Shown here piece by piece: positions 16,812 through 24,424 of a DNA stretch of 64,000 nt (its first letter is position 1; each line of letters starts with the position of its first letter). The stretch is from Jiangella sp. DSM 45060 (lineage in GTDB: Bacteria; Actinomycetota; Actinomycetes; Jiangellales; Jiangellaceae). Position numbers and translations under genes: made by a program. A model generated the notes under the pieces. It saw nothing but the letters and a program-made list of their open reading frames with translations. It searched no databases and was not told where the DNA came from. The stretch spans positions 3,534,001 through 3,598,000 of the forward strand of contig NZ_LT629771.1 in the NCBI RefSeq assembly GCF_900105175.1, written 5' to 3'.

Positions 16812-18001
16812 CCGACGACGCCCACGACGAGCTGGCCCGGGTGGTGCGCGAGCACGCGGGCCGGCTCGCGGCCGCCCTGGTGCGGCTGATCGGCGACTTC
16901 TCCACCGCCGAGGACCTCGTCCAGGACGCCGTCGTCGCGGCGCTGGAGCGCTGGCCGGTCGACGGCATCCCGGACCGGCCGGACGCCTGGCTGTTCACCG
17001 TCGCCCGGCGGCGCGGCCTGGACGTGCTGCGGCGCGAGACCCGGTACCGGGAGAAGCTGGCGCGCGTCCAGTGGCCGGTCCCGCCGGAACCGGACGAACG
17101 GCTGCGGCTGATCTTCACCTGCTGCCACCCGGCGCTGCCGCGGTCCGCGCAGGTCGCGCTGACGCTGCGGGTGGTGTGCGGGCTGACGACGGCGCAGGTC
17201 GCCCGCGCCTTCCTCGTCCCGGAGACGACGGTGGCGCAGCGCATCACCCGGGCGAAGCGGAAGATCGCCGACGCCGGCATCCCGTACCGGCTGCCGACCG
17301 CCGCAGATCTGGGTGATCGGATCGGAGGAGTGCTTGCCGTCGTCTACCTGATGCTGAACGAGGGCTACCTGTCCTCCGGCGGCGAGGTGGCGTCGCAGCG
17401 GCTGGTCGACGACGCGGCGTGGCTGGCGGCGCTGCTGCACGAGCTGCTGCCGGACGAGCCGGAGGTGGCCGGGCTGCTGGCGCTGATCCGGCTGCACCGG
17501 GCCCGCTCCGGCGGCCGCTTCGGCGCCGACGGCGGCCTCGTGCTGCTGGCCGACCAGGACCGGTCCCGCTGGGACCACGCGGCCATCGCGGACGCCGTCG
17601 CGCTGCTGGTGCGGACGGCGCGTCGTGGCCGGCCCGGGCCGTACCAGCTGCAGGCCGCGATCGTCGCCTGTCATGCCGAGGCGGCGCGCTGGGAGGACAC
17701 CGACTGGGAGCAGATCGTGCTGCTCTACGACCTGCTGCTGACCCTCGCGCCGTCGCCGGTGACGCGGCTGCACCGGGCGGTCGCGCTGCGCTACGTGGCC
17801 GGGCCGGCCGCCGCCCTGAGTGAGGTGGACGAGCTGGGCGACCGGTTGGACGGCTACCACCTGCTGCACGCGACCCGGGCCGGGCTGCTGCGCGACCTCG
17901 GCCGTCCGGACGAGGCGCGGGCGGCGGACGCGCGGGCGTTGGAGCTGACCAGCAACCCGGCCGAGCAGGCGATCCTGCACGAGCGGCTGCGCTGGAGCTG
18001 A
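16808..18001 (+). CDS. ECF42-type RNA polymerase sigma factor
   Basis: The 397-residue protein has a sigma-70 region 2 (ARVVREHAGRLAAALVRLIG ... AEDLVQDAVVAALERWP), region 4 with a helix-turn-helix (CGLTTAQVARAFLVPETTVA), and a ~220-residue C-terminal extension of alpha-helical TPR-like repeats that replaces an anti-sigma factor. These features, and its position after a DGPF gene, are those of group ECF42. GTG at 16808 overlaps the YCII stop by four bases. Control is probably intrinsic to the C-terminal extension because no anti-sigma gene is present. Confidence 0.9.
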   Translation: MTDDAHDELARVVREHAGRLAAALVRLIGDFSTAEDLVQDAVVAALERWPVDGIPDRPDAWLFTVARRRGLDVLRRETRYREKLARVQWPVPPEPDERLRLIFTCCHPALPRSAQVALTLRVVCGLTTAQVARAFLVPETTVAQRITRAKRKIADAGIPYRLPTAADLGDRIGGVLAVVYLMLNEGYLSSGGEVASQRLVDDAAWLAALLHELLPDEPEVAGLLALIRLHRARSGGRFGADGGLVLLADQDRSRWDHAAIADAVALLVRTARRGRPGPYQLQAAIVACHAEAARWEDTDWEQIVLLYDLLLTLAPSPVTRLHRAVALRYVAGPAAALSEVDELGDRLDGYHLLHATRAGLLRDLGRPDEARAADARALELTSNPAEQAILHERLRWS

Positions 18002-18070
18002 GCCTCCGACGTCGCAACGCACGGAGGGGCCGGTTCTCACCGACCCCTTCGTTCCCTGCGGTTCGCCTCG

Positions 18071-18216
18071 CTACCTCAGCAGCGTGACGAACTGGTGCAG
18101 GGCGATACCCAGAACCGAGAGCGTTCCGATGATCTCGATGAGCAACTTCCGCAGATCGCCGGAGATCTCCCCAGCACCTCGGTGTGCTCACGCAGCTTTC
18201 GTAGCCTGCTCAGCAT
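18071..18216 (-). pseudogene. Frameshifted 48-residue small protein (unknown)
   Basis: From ATG 18216 the frame reads MLSRLRKLREHTEVLG and then, after insertion of a single G at about 18169-18172, continues EISGDLRKLLIEIIGTLSVL and ends GIALHQFVTLLR stop. The two halves together look like a basic helix followed by a hydrophobic helix. The first frame alone turns into Ser/Arg-rich nonsense. A 1-base loss in a G run is the simplest reading; a sequencing error would give the same picture. I do not recognise the family. Confidence 0.35.
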
Positions 18217-18296
18217 CGATCGCTCTCGCCTGCCGTCAACGGCTACCATGGGCGGTAGCTGGAGGAGGTGCGCTAACACCGGCGATCCCAGCCGTG

Positions 18297-18332
18297 GCCC
18301 CGGCGCGTGCTGCTGTGACTCCGCGCCGGGGC
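18297..18332. terminator. Strong GC hairpin, terminator-like
   Basis: GCCCCGGCGCG and CGCGCCGGGGC are perfect 11-bp arms around a 14-base loop, followed on the plus strand by TTCTTGG. It could end transcription on either strand in the decayed spacer after the sigma factor gene. Confidence 0.5.
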
Positions 18333-18488
18333 TTCTTGGTGCCTACTCCGTCAGGTAGCCGACGGCGTAGGCGGCGAGCCAGTGCTCGACCAGGTGCGGC
18401 TGCCCGTCGGACGGGTCGGAGACGGTGACCGGCGCGAAAGGTTGAGCCGTGACCGTGGCCGCCGGCGTCGGCGTCGGCGGGCGCCGGC

Positions 18489-19295
18489 TCAGGCGGTGTA
18501 GAAGGCGGCCAGCTCCGGCGCCAGCAGCGCGGGGTCGGCGACATGACCGGCGACCTCGACGGTGAGCCGTCGGGCGTCCGGCAGACTCGCGGCCGCGGCG
18601 TCGGCCGCCGCGCCGAAGAAGTCGACCGGCAGCCCGGCCGAGTGCGGGTCGGCCGTCACGCCGGTGGACAGCAGCACGGGTTGCGTCACGGCCGCCAGCC
18701 GGTCCGCGGGCGGCTGGCCGTCGCCGAGGCAGGCGGCGTCGTAGCGCAGTGTCGGCGCCAGTTCGCGCAGCGCCGGCCAGACCGGCGCCGCCTCCGCCGC
18801 CGCGATCTGCTCGTCCGGCGACCCGGCCAGCCGCATGAACAGCCGCAGCGCCTCGTCGCGGCCGCCGCGGTCCAGTGCGGCGCCGAGCTCGGCGACGTAC
18901 GCGCGCCAGGCCGCGACCATCGGCTCGACGACCAGGTACGGGACCTCGTGGACGGCGACGCGGTCCACCGGCAGCCCGGCGGCCGCCGCCTCCAGCGCCA
19001 GCGCCCCGCCCGACGACGCGCCGAACAGGTGCGCCCGCCCGCCGGCCGCCTCGATCACCGCGGCGAGGTCCTCGACCTCCCGCTCGACGGCGTACGGCGC
19101 GGTGTCGCCGCTGTCGCCCCGGCCGCGGCGCCGGTAGTTGACGACGGCGAACCCGGCGGCGGCGAGGTGCTCGCCCAGCGGCGCGTTCTCGCTGCCGTCG
19201 TCCAGCCCGCCGCCGACGAGCACCACCGCCGGCCCGTCGTCGCTGATCAGGTCGTAACCGATGGCGGTGCCGTCGGCCGAGGTCACGTGCGGCAT
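18489..19295 (-). CDS. Alpha/beta hydrolase
   Basis: The 268-residue protein has the alpha/beta-hydrolase fold: oxyanion-hole strand VVLVGGGLDDGSEN, second-sphere NYRRRGRGDSG, nucleophile elbow LFGASSGGALAL (Ser at ~100), and a late His in EVAGHVADPALLAP. It lacks a signal peptide. Substrate is unknown; it may be an esterase or a C-C hydrolase. It is divergent from an HxlR regulator, and a 19-bp inverted repeat lies in the shared promoter, so it is likely the regulator's main target. Confidence 0.82.
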   Translation of the reverse strand: MPHVTSADGTAIGYDLISDDGPAVVLVGGGLDDGSENAPLGEHLAAAGFAVVNYRRRGRGDSGDTAPYAVEREVEDLAAVIEAAGGRAHLFGASSGGALALEAAAAGLPVDRVAVHEVPYLVVEPMVAAWRAYVAELGAALDRGGRDEALRLFMRLAGSPDEQIAAAEAAPVWPALRELAPTLRYDAACLGDGQPPADRLAAVTQPVLLSTGVTADPHSAGLPVDFFGAAADAAAASLPDARRLTVEVAGHVADPALLAPELAAFYTA

Positions 19296-19315
19296 GGGTC
19301 CTCCCGGTGAGTGTC

Positions 19316-19334
19316 TACTCCTAATCTAGGAGTA
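19316..19334. promoter_or_regulatory. Candidate HxlR operator
   Basis: TACTCCTA-ATC-TAGGAGTA is a perfect 8-bp inverted repeat centred between the divergent hydrolase and HxlR genes. Its size and place fit a dimeric winged-helix regulator that controls both directions. Confidence 0.5.
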
Positions 19335-19353
19335 ACTGCTTGCTCTTGGGAAG

Positions 19354-19359
19354 TACGAT
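19354..19359 (+). promoter_or_regulatory. -10 element for leaderless hxlR-type gene
   Basis: TACGAT ends six bases before the ATG, so transcription should begin at or within a base of the start codon. No Shine-Dalgarno sequence is present. Confidence 0.4.
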
Positions 19360-19365
19360 GACGGG

Positions 19366-20004
19366 ATGCGCAGCTACCTGGACCTGTGCGGCATCGCCCG
19401 CGCCCTCGACGTCGTCGGCGAGCGGTGGTCGCTACTGGTGGTGCGCGAGCTGCTGTACGGCCCGAAGCGCTTCGCCGACCTGCACCGCGGCCTGCCCGGC
19501 CTGAGCCAGAACGTGCTGACGCAGCGGCTGCGCGACCTCGAGGAGTCCGGCGTGCTGACGCGGCGCCGCGCACTACCGCCCGTGCCCGGCCGCGTCTACG
19601 AGCTGACCGAGCGCGGCCGCGCCCTCGAACCCGTCCTGCTGGCGCTCGGCCGCTGGGGCAGTCCGCTGCCGCCCGGCCCGGAGTCGGCGACGCAGCTCAG
19701 CCCGGACGCGCTGGTGGTCGCCCTGCGCACCACCTATACCGGGACGGCGCCGCGGGGCACGGTCCAGCTGCGGCTCCCCGACGACGCCTTCGTCCTGACC
19801 GTCGACGACGGCGGCGGGCTGGGCGCCACCCGAGGCGAGGCCGCGACCCCCGATGCCGCGCTCACCTGCTCCGTCCGCACCGTCCAGGACCTCGTCTTCG
19901 ACGCTCGCCCCCTCGACGCCGCCCTCGCCTCGGGAGAAGCGGCGGCCGGCGGCGACACCGTCCTGCTCCGCCGCTTCCTCGCGTCGTTCAGCGACGGCCG
20001 CTAA
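19366..20004 (+). CDS. HxlR-family transcriptional regulator with SCP2-like tail
   Basis: The first ~100 residues are an HxlR winged helix (CGIARALDVVGERWSLLVVR ELLYGPKRFADLHRGLPGLS), which binds DNA as a dimer. The second half (~120-212, starting TQLSPDALVVALRTTYTG) looks like an SCP2/sterol-carrier-type ligand domain, so the protein may sense a hydrophobic molecule. It is divergent from the alpha/beta hydrolase and a perfect inverted repeat lies between them. Its last four bases overlap the end of the convergent GH36 gene. Confidence 0.84.
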   Translation: MRSYLDLCGIARALDVVGERWSLLVVRELLYGPKRFADLHRGLPGLSQNVLTQRLRDLEESGVLTRRRALPPVPGRVYELTERGRALEPVLLALGRWGSPLPPGPESATQLSPDALVVALRTTYTGTAPRGTVQLRLPDDAFVLTVDDGGGLGATRGEAATPDAALTCSVRTVQDLVFDARPLDAALASGEAAAGGDTVLLRRFLASFSDGR

Positions 20005-21323
20005 CGACTGAGCAGCCGCCGGGTGGTCTCGAGGCCCCAGTCGTCCAGGCCGGACAGCCGGTCGCTGCTGACCACCGCGCCGCCCACCGACTCGACGTGC
20101 GCGGCCCAGGCCTCGCGGTTCTCGACCTTGGGGCCGACGATGAGGCAGTCGGGGTCGTTGGCGAAGAACACGCCGTTCATGAACTGCCGCCCGCGCGCGC
20201 TGAGCAGCGCCGCCTCCTGGCTGGGCGAGCACATGTCGCCGTCGTCGGGGGCGAAGGTGTGGCCGGTGTCGGCGCTGACGCGGATGGAGTCGACCAGGCC
20301 GACGGACGGGAGGACGGGCGCCCCGCAGCCCAGGATGTGAGCGGACGGCCCGACGGCCGAGCGAATGAGGCGCAGTCCGTCGCGGTACGCCGTCACCGGA
20401 TCGGCCCCGGAGAAGCGCTCGCCCGGAATCGCCCCCGCCGCGATGAAGTCGATCTTGAAGTAGTCGATCCCCCACGACGCGAACGTCGAGAACACCGTGT
20501 GCATCCACTCGGCCGCGCCGGGGTGAGACAGGTCGAGCGAGTACAGGTCCTGGTTCCAGTTGTTCCCGGCGTGCAGCGCGCCGCCGTGCGGGTGCCGCAG
20601 CAGCCAGTCGGGGTGCTCGGCGGCCAGCCGGGACCGCGCGCCGGCGAAGAACGGGGCCAGCCAGATGCCGGCCCGGCGACCCTGGCCGCGGATCGTCTCG
20701 ACCAGGCCGCGCAGGTCGGTGAAGGTGTCGGACGGGGTGAGCCAGTCGCCGATCTCGGCGGAGTAGCCGTCGTCGATCTGGACGACGTCGACGGGGAGAT
20801 CGAGGCTCTCCATCGCGAAGAGGTTCTCGACGACGTCCTCGCGGCGCACGCCGCCCCAGTACTCGTACCAGGAGCACCAGGCGGTCGGCGCGGGACGGGC
20901 GGCCGGCAGCCCCGCGGCCGCGACGGCCGACACGGCCCACGACCGCAGCGCCGCCTGCACGTCCGACCCGGCCACGACACGAACGGCCACCGGCCCGTCC
21001 GCACCCACGACGACCGAGGACCCCGCCGCGACGGCCTGCAGCCGCACCCCCGTCGTGAACGGGTCCTCGGCCGCCACGACGTGCACGGAACCGGCGCCGT
21101 CGGCGACCGCCAGCACACCCTCGCCGAAGTACCCCTCCGGACCCGGGTGCGACGACTGCCGGTAGTTGAGCATCCGGTTCCGCTCCGACGTGGGCCGGTG
21201 CGGACGCGCGCCCAGTGCGTACGTGGTGGTCGGGCTGAACGACTGCCAGCCGTGCTCGAAGACCTCGGCGCCGTCGGAGACGGCAACCTCGTGGACGACG
21301 TCGAAACCGGTCGAGAGAGACAT
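20001..21323 (-). CDS. GH36-like (clan GH-D) alpha-galactosidase
   Basis: The 440-residue protein is a (beta/alpha)8 glycosidase of the GH36/GH27 type. Visible landmarks are WCSWYEYWGG, VDVVQIDDGY, GIWLAPFFAG, the nucleophile D292 in YFKIDFI and the acid/base D352 in SADTGHTF. It is shorter than classical GH36 (about 700 residues) and has a reduced N-terminal domain. There is no signal peptide, so it cleaves imported sugar in the cytoplasm. It is the last gene of a six-gene operon (ROK, GH97, ABC importer, GH36). Related family members also act on raffinose or isomalto-type substrates. Confidence 0.86.
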   Translation of the reverse strand: MSLSTGFDVVHEVAVSDGAEVFEHGWQSFSPTTTYALGARPHRPTSERNRMLNYRQSSHPGPEGYFGEGVLAVADGAGSVHVVAAEDPFTTGVRLQAVAAGSSVVVGADGPVAVRVVAGSDVQAALRSWAVSAVAAAGLPAARPAPTAWCSWYEYWGGVRREDVVENLFAMESLDLPVDVVQIDDGYSAEIGDWLTPSDTFTDLRGLVETIRGQGRRAGIWLAPFFAGARSRLAAEHPDWLLRHPHGGALHAGNNWNQDLYSLDLSHPGAAEWMHTVFSTFASWGIDYFKIDFIAAGAIPGERFSGADPVTAYRDGLRLIRSAVGPSAHILGCGAPVLPSVGLVDSIRVSADTGHTFAPDDGDMCSPSQEAALLSARGRQFMNGVFFANDPDCLIVGPKVENREAWAAHVESVGGAVVSSDRLSGLDDWGLETTRRLLSR

Positions 21324-21349
21324 GAAGAGAACCTCGGGAGAAGGGGCCG

Positions 21350-22177
21350 TCAGGCCTTGAGTCCGGACATCGCGATGCCGCGGATGAACTGTTTCTGCAG
21401 CAGGACGAAGACCAGCACCATCGGCAGAATCGTCAGCAGCGAGCCCGCCATCAGGACGGGGTAGTCGGTGCCCTGGGCGCCCTGCAGCGTGGCCAGCCCG
21501 ACCGGCAGCGTCATCCGGTCCGGGACGGTGTTGACGATCAGCGGCCACAGCAGGTCGTTCCAGGAGAACAGGGACGTGAGAATGGTCAGCGCGGCCAGCG
21601 CCGGCCGGCACAGCGGCAGGATGATCCGCAGGTAGATCTGGAACGGGTTGGCGCCGTCCATGCGCGCCGCCTCGTCCAGCTCCGGCGGCAGCGTCCGCAT
21701 GAACTGGTAGAGCACGAACACGCCGAACGCGCTGAACATGCCGGGCAGCGCCAGCGCCTGGACGGAGTTCAGCCAGCCCATCGTCCGGATCACCTCGTAC
21801 TGCGGGATCACGAACAGCTGCGGCGGCACCATCAGCACGACGAGGAAGCCGGCCAGCAGCGGACCGCGGAAGCGGAAGCGCAGCCGAGCGAACACGTACG
21901 CCGCGAGCGACGCCACCAGCAGCTGCCCGGCCACCCGCAGCACCAGGGCCAGCACGCTGTTCACCGCCATCGACCCGACCGGGACGACGTCGAAGAACTC
22001 TGAGTAGTTCGACCACTGCGGCGACGCCGGCAGCACCGTCAGCGGGATCCGGGTCGACTCCCCCAGCGTCTTCAGCGACGTGAGGAACTGCCAGAGGAAC
22101 GGCGACACCATGAGCAGCGCGCCGGCCATCAGCACGACGTGCGTCACCAGGTGACGAGAGCGCACACGCTCACGCAT
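21350..22177 (-). CDS. Carbohydrate ABC transporter permease (MalG type)
   Basis: The 275-residue protein has six hydrophobic helices and the cytoplasmic EAA loop (LDEAARMDGANPFQIYLRII), which docks to a shared ATPase. Family length matches. It overlaps the preceding permease by eight bases. As in many actinobacterial sugar importers, no ATPase gene is in the operon; a common MsiK-like ATPase encoded elsewhere is expected to energise it. Confidence 0.92.
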   Translation of the reverse strand: MRERVRSRHLVTHVVLMAGALLMVSPFLWQFLTSLKTLGESTRIPLTVLPASPQWSNYSEFFDVVPVGSMAVNSVLALVLRVAGQLLVASLAAYVFARLRFRFRGPLLAGFLVVLMVPPQLFVIPQYEVIRTMGWLNSVQALALPGMFSAFGVFVLYQFMRTLPPELDEAARMDGANPFQIYLRIILPLCRPALAALTILTSLFSWNDLLWPLIVNTVPDRMTLPVGLATLQGAQGTDYPVLMAGSLLTILPMVLVFVLLQKQFIRGIAMSGLKA

Positions 22178-23114
22178 AGGTCACCCACCGGCGTTGCAGG
22201 CGGAACTGGACGGCCGTCACCGCGAGCGTCACGACCAGCGTGACCAGCGCGATCACCGCGCCGAGCGGGCGGTCGTTGCGCACGAACGCCTCCTCGTAGA
22301 ACAGGTACACGATCGTCTTGGAGTCGGCCAGCGCCGGGTTCGTCCGGCCGAGCATGATGAACAGCAGGTCGAACATCTGCAGCGACCCGATCACCGAGAG
22401 CACCGACACCAGGAAGATCGACGGCGTCAGCAGCGGCACGGTGACGGAGAAGAACCGCCTGATCGGGCCGGCGCCGTCCAGCATCGCCGCCTCCTCCAGG
22501 GTCTGCGGGACCGACTCCAGCCCGGCCGCCAGGATGATGAGGTTGGTGCCGAGCGCCATCCAGATCCCGACGACGGCGACGGCGTACAGCGCGGTGTCGG
22601 GGTCGGCCACCCACGCGCGGGTCGGCCCGCCGACGGCGTCGAGCACCTCGTTGAGCAGCCCGAAGTCGCCGTTGTAGATGTAGCGCCAGACCATCGCGAC
22701 GGCCACCGGCATGGTCACGACCGGGACGAAGTACAGCGTCCGGTAGAACGACCGGCCGCGCAGCCCGCGCTGGTGCAGCAGGGCGGCGATCACCATCGCG
22801 AGCGGCACGCCCAGCAGCACGATCGCCGCGTAGACCAGCGTGTTGAGCAGCGCCCGCCACACGTCGTCGCCGTTCTCGAACAGCCGCTGCCAGTTCTGCG
22901 GGCCGGTGAGGGTGTAGCCGGTGAACGCGGTCCCCTCGGAGAAGCTGAGCAGGACGGTGCGCAGCAGCGGCCACAGGTAGAAGACCACCAGCCCGCCGAA
23001 CGGCACCGCGAGCAGGATCGCCGCCCACGCGTTGTCCGGGTGCCGGTTCGGGCGGCGGCGGGGACCGGTGGCGCCGGGTGGCGCCGCCGGGCCCTTCGTC
23101 CGCATGAGGGTCAT
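22170..23114 (-). CDS. Carbohydrate ABC transporter permease (MalF/UgpA type)
   Basis: The 314-residue protein has a Pro/Arg-rich N-tail and six helices, with the EAA-loop LEEAAMLDGAGPIRRFFSVT. It pairs with the MalG-type permease encoded next and is separated from the binding-protein gene by one base, so the three are expressed together. Confidence 0.92.
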   Translation of the reverse strand: MTLMRTKGPAAPPGATGPRRRPNRHPDNAWAAILLAVPFGGLVVFYLWPLLRTVLLSFSEGTAFTGYTLTGPQNWQRLFENGDDVWRALLNTLVYAAIVLLGVPLAMVIAALLHQRGLRGRSFYRTLYFVPVVTMPVAVAMVWRYIYNGDFGLLNEVLDAVGGPTRAWVADPDTALYAVAVVGIWMALGTNLIILAAGLESVPQTLEEAAMLDGAGPIRRFFSVTVPLLTPSIFLVSVLSVIGSLQMFDLLFIMLGRTNPALADSKTIVYLFYEEAFVRNDRPLGAVIALVTLVVTLAVTAVQFRLQRRWVTYA

Positions 23115-23115
23115 C

Positions 23116-24411
23116 TCAGCCCTGGTTCTCCTGCGCCAGCGCCTCGTTCATCGCGCCGGCCAGGCCGGCCGCGGCGTCCTCGACGCTCTGCTCGCCGGTC
23201 CACGCCGGGGTGAGGAACTCGCCCTCGCGGCTGGCCCACGCGTCGGTGTTGCGCGAGACCGGCAGGACGACGCCGTTGTCGGCCTGGTCGAGGAACGCCT
23301 GCAGGTTGAACTGCGGGAACGCGTCGATGAAGGCCTGCTCGGTGCCCTCGTAGGAGCCGATGACGGTGCCGGTCTCGCTGGAGATCCGCGAGGCCTCCTC
23401 ACCGCTGAGGAAGACGGCCAGCCGGGCGGCCTCCTCGGGGTGCTCGGTCGAGGCGAGGGCGACGTTGCCGATGCCGTTGATGATGGTCGCCTCCTGGGCG
23501 CCGCCGGGCAACTCGGTGACGTCGAAGTTCTGCGACGAGTACTCGTCGTTCGCGAACCGGATGGCGTAGAACGAGCCGGTGGTCAGCATGGCCAGCCGGC
23601 CGGACATGAACTGAGCGACCGACTCGGTGTCGGCGAACGACTCCAGCGTGGGCGACACGTGGTGCACGTTGATCAGGTCGGTCCAGAACTTGATGCCCTC
23701 GATCGCCTCGGGGCTGTCGTACCCCGACCTGGTGCCGTCCTCGGAGATCACCTCGCCGCCGGCCTGGTAGATCGTGTTGTAGTACGTGGCCTGCGGGTCC
23801 ATCGGCGCGCCGATGCCGTACACGCTGCCGTCGGGCTTGGTCAGTGCCTGCGCGTTGGCGATGACGTCGTCCCAGGTCCAGTCGGGCGTCGGGTAGGCCA
23901 CGCCGGCCTCGTCGAACAGCGCCTTGTTGTACCAGAGCCCGATGGTGTCGAAGTCCTTGGGCAGCGCGTACGTGGTGCCGTCGTCGACGAACAGGTCGAC
24001 CAGCTGCTCCGGGTACTTCTCGATGTCCAGGCCGGACTCCGCGAACGCGTCGTCCAGCGGCAGCAGCACGCCGCCGTCGATGTACTGGCCGATCTTCGCG
24101 CCGAGCATCCAGGCGACGTCCGGGCCGGTGCCGCCGGCGGTGGACGTCTGCAGCGTGCTCCAGTAGTCGGTCCACGGGATGATCTGGATCTCCACCGTGA
24201 CGCCCGGATTCTCCTCCTCGAACACGTCGAGGATCTGCCGGATCGCCGGCTCCTGGTCGGGCGAGAACGTCGCGAAGGTGAGGCTGACCTCCTCGCCGTC
24301 GCCGCCGTCGCCGCCGGATCCGCCGGCCGAGGCGCCGTTGTCGCCGCACGCGGCCAGCGTCAGGACGGCCGCGGTGGCCGCGAGGGCCAGCATGGTCTTC
24401 GTCGACTTCAT
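23116..24411 (-). CDS. Sugar ABC transporter substrate-binding lipoprotein
   Basis: The 431-residue protein is a cluster-1 solute-binding protein with signal peptide and lipobox (LALAATAAVLTLAACGDN), a Gly/Glu linker and the two-lobed fold. Characteristic parts are VSLTFATFSPDQEPAIRQIL, GTGPDVAWMLGAKIGQYIDG and KDFDTIGLWYNKALFDEAGV. It captures an oligosaccharide outside the membrane; the neighbouring GH97 and GH36 point to an alpha-galactoside. It lies 13 bp after the GH97 gene in the same operon. The ligand class is inference from context. Confidence 0.9.
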   Translation of the reverse strand: MKSTKTMLALAATAAVLTLAACGDNGASAGGSGGDGGDGEEVSLTFATFSPDQEPAIRQILDVFEEENPGVTVEIQIIPWTDYWSTLQTSTAGGTGPDVAWMLGAKIGQYIDGGVLLPLDDAFAESGLDIEKYPEQLVDLFVDDGTTYALPKDFDTIGLWYNKALFDEAGVAYPTPDWTWDDVIANAQALTKPDGSVYGIGAPMDPQATYYNTIYQAGGEVISEDGTRSGYDSPEAIEGIKFWTDLINVHHVSPTLESFADTESVAQFMSGRLAMLTTGSFYAIRFANDEYSSQNFDVTELPGGAQEATIINGIGNVALASTEHPEEAARLAVFLSGEEASRISSETGTVIGSYEGTEQAFIDAFPQFNLQAFLDQADNGVVLPVSRNTDAWASREGEFLTPAWTGEQSVEDAAAGLAGAMNEALAQENQG

Positions 24412-24424
24412 CGTCGTGTGCCTC

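Larger units (their letters stand above)
18002..18488. other. 487-bp spacer with decayed small coding sequences
   Basis: No intact gene of convincing size is present. The stretch holds, on the minus strand, a frameshifted microprotein (18071-18216), a hairpin (18297-18332) and the C-terminal end of another frame (VTVSDPSDGQPHLVEHWLAA ..., stop TAG at 18343-18345) that has no start of its own. Third-position G+C is lower than in neighbouring genes, which fits old or imported, decaying sequence. Confidence 0.45.

Noticed and set aside
18236-18544. 102-codon minus-strand frame overlapping the hydrolase end
   Set aside because: Ala/Arg-rich, overlaps the 3' end of the better supported hydrolase and lacks a ribosome site.
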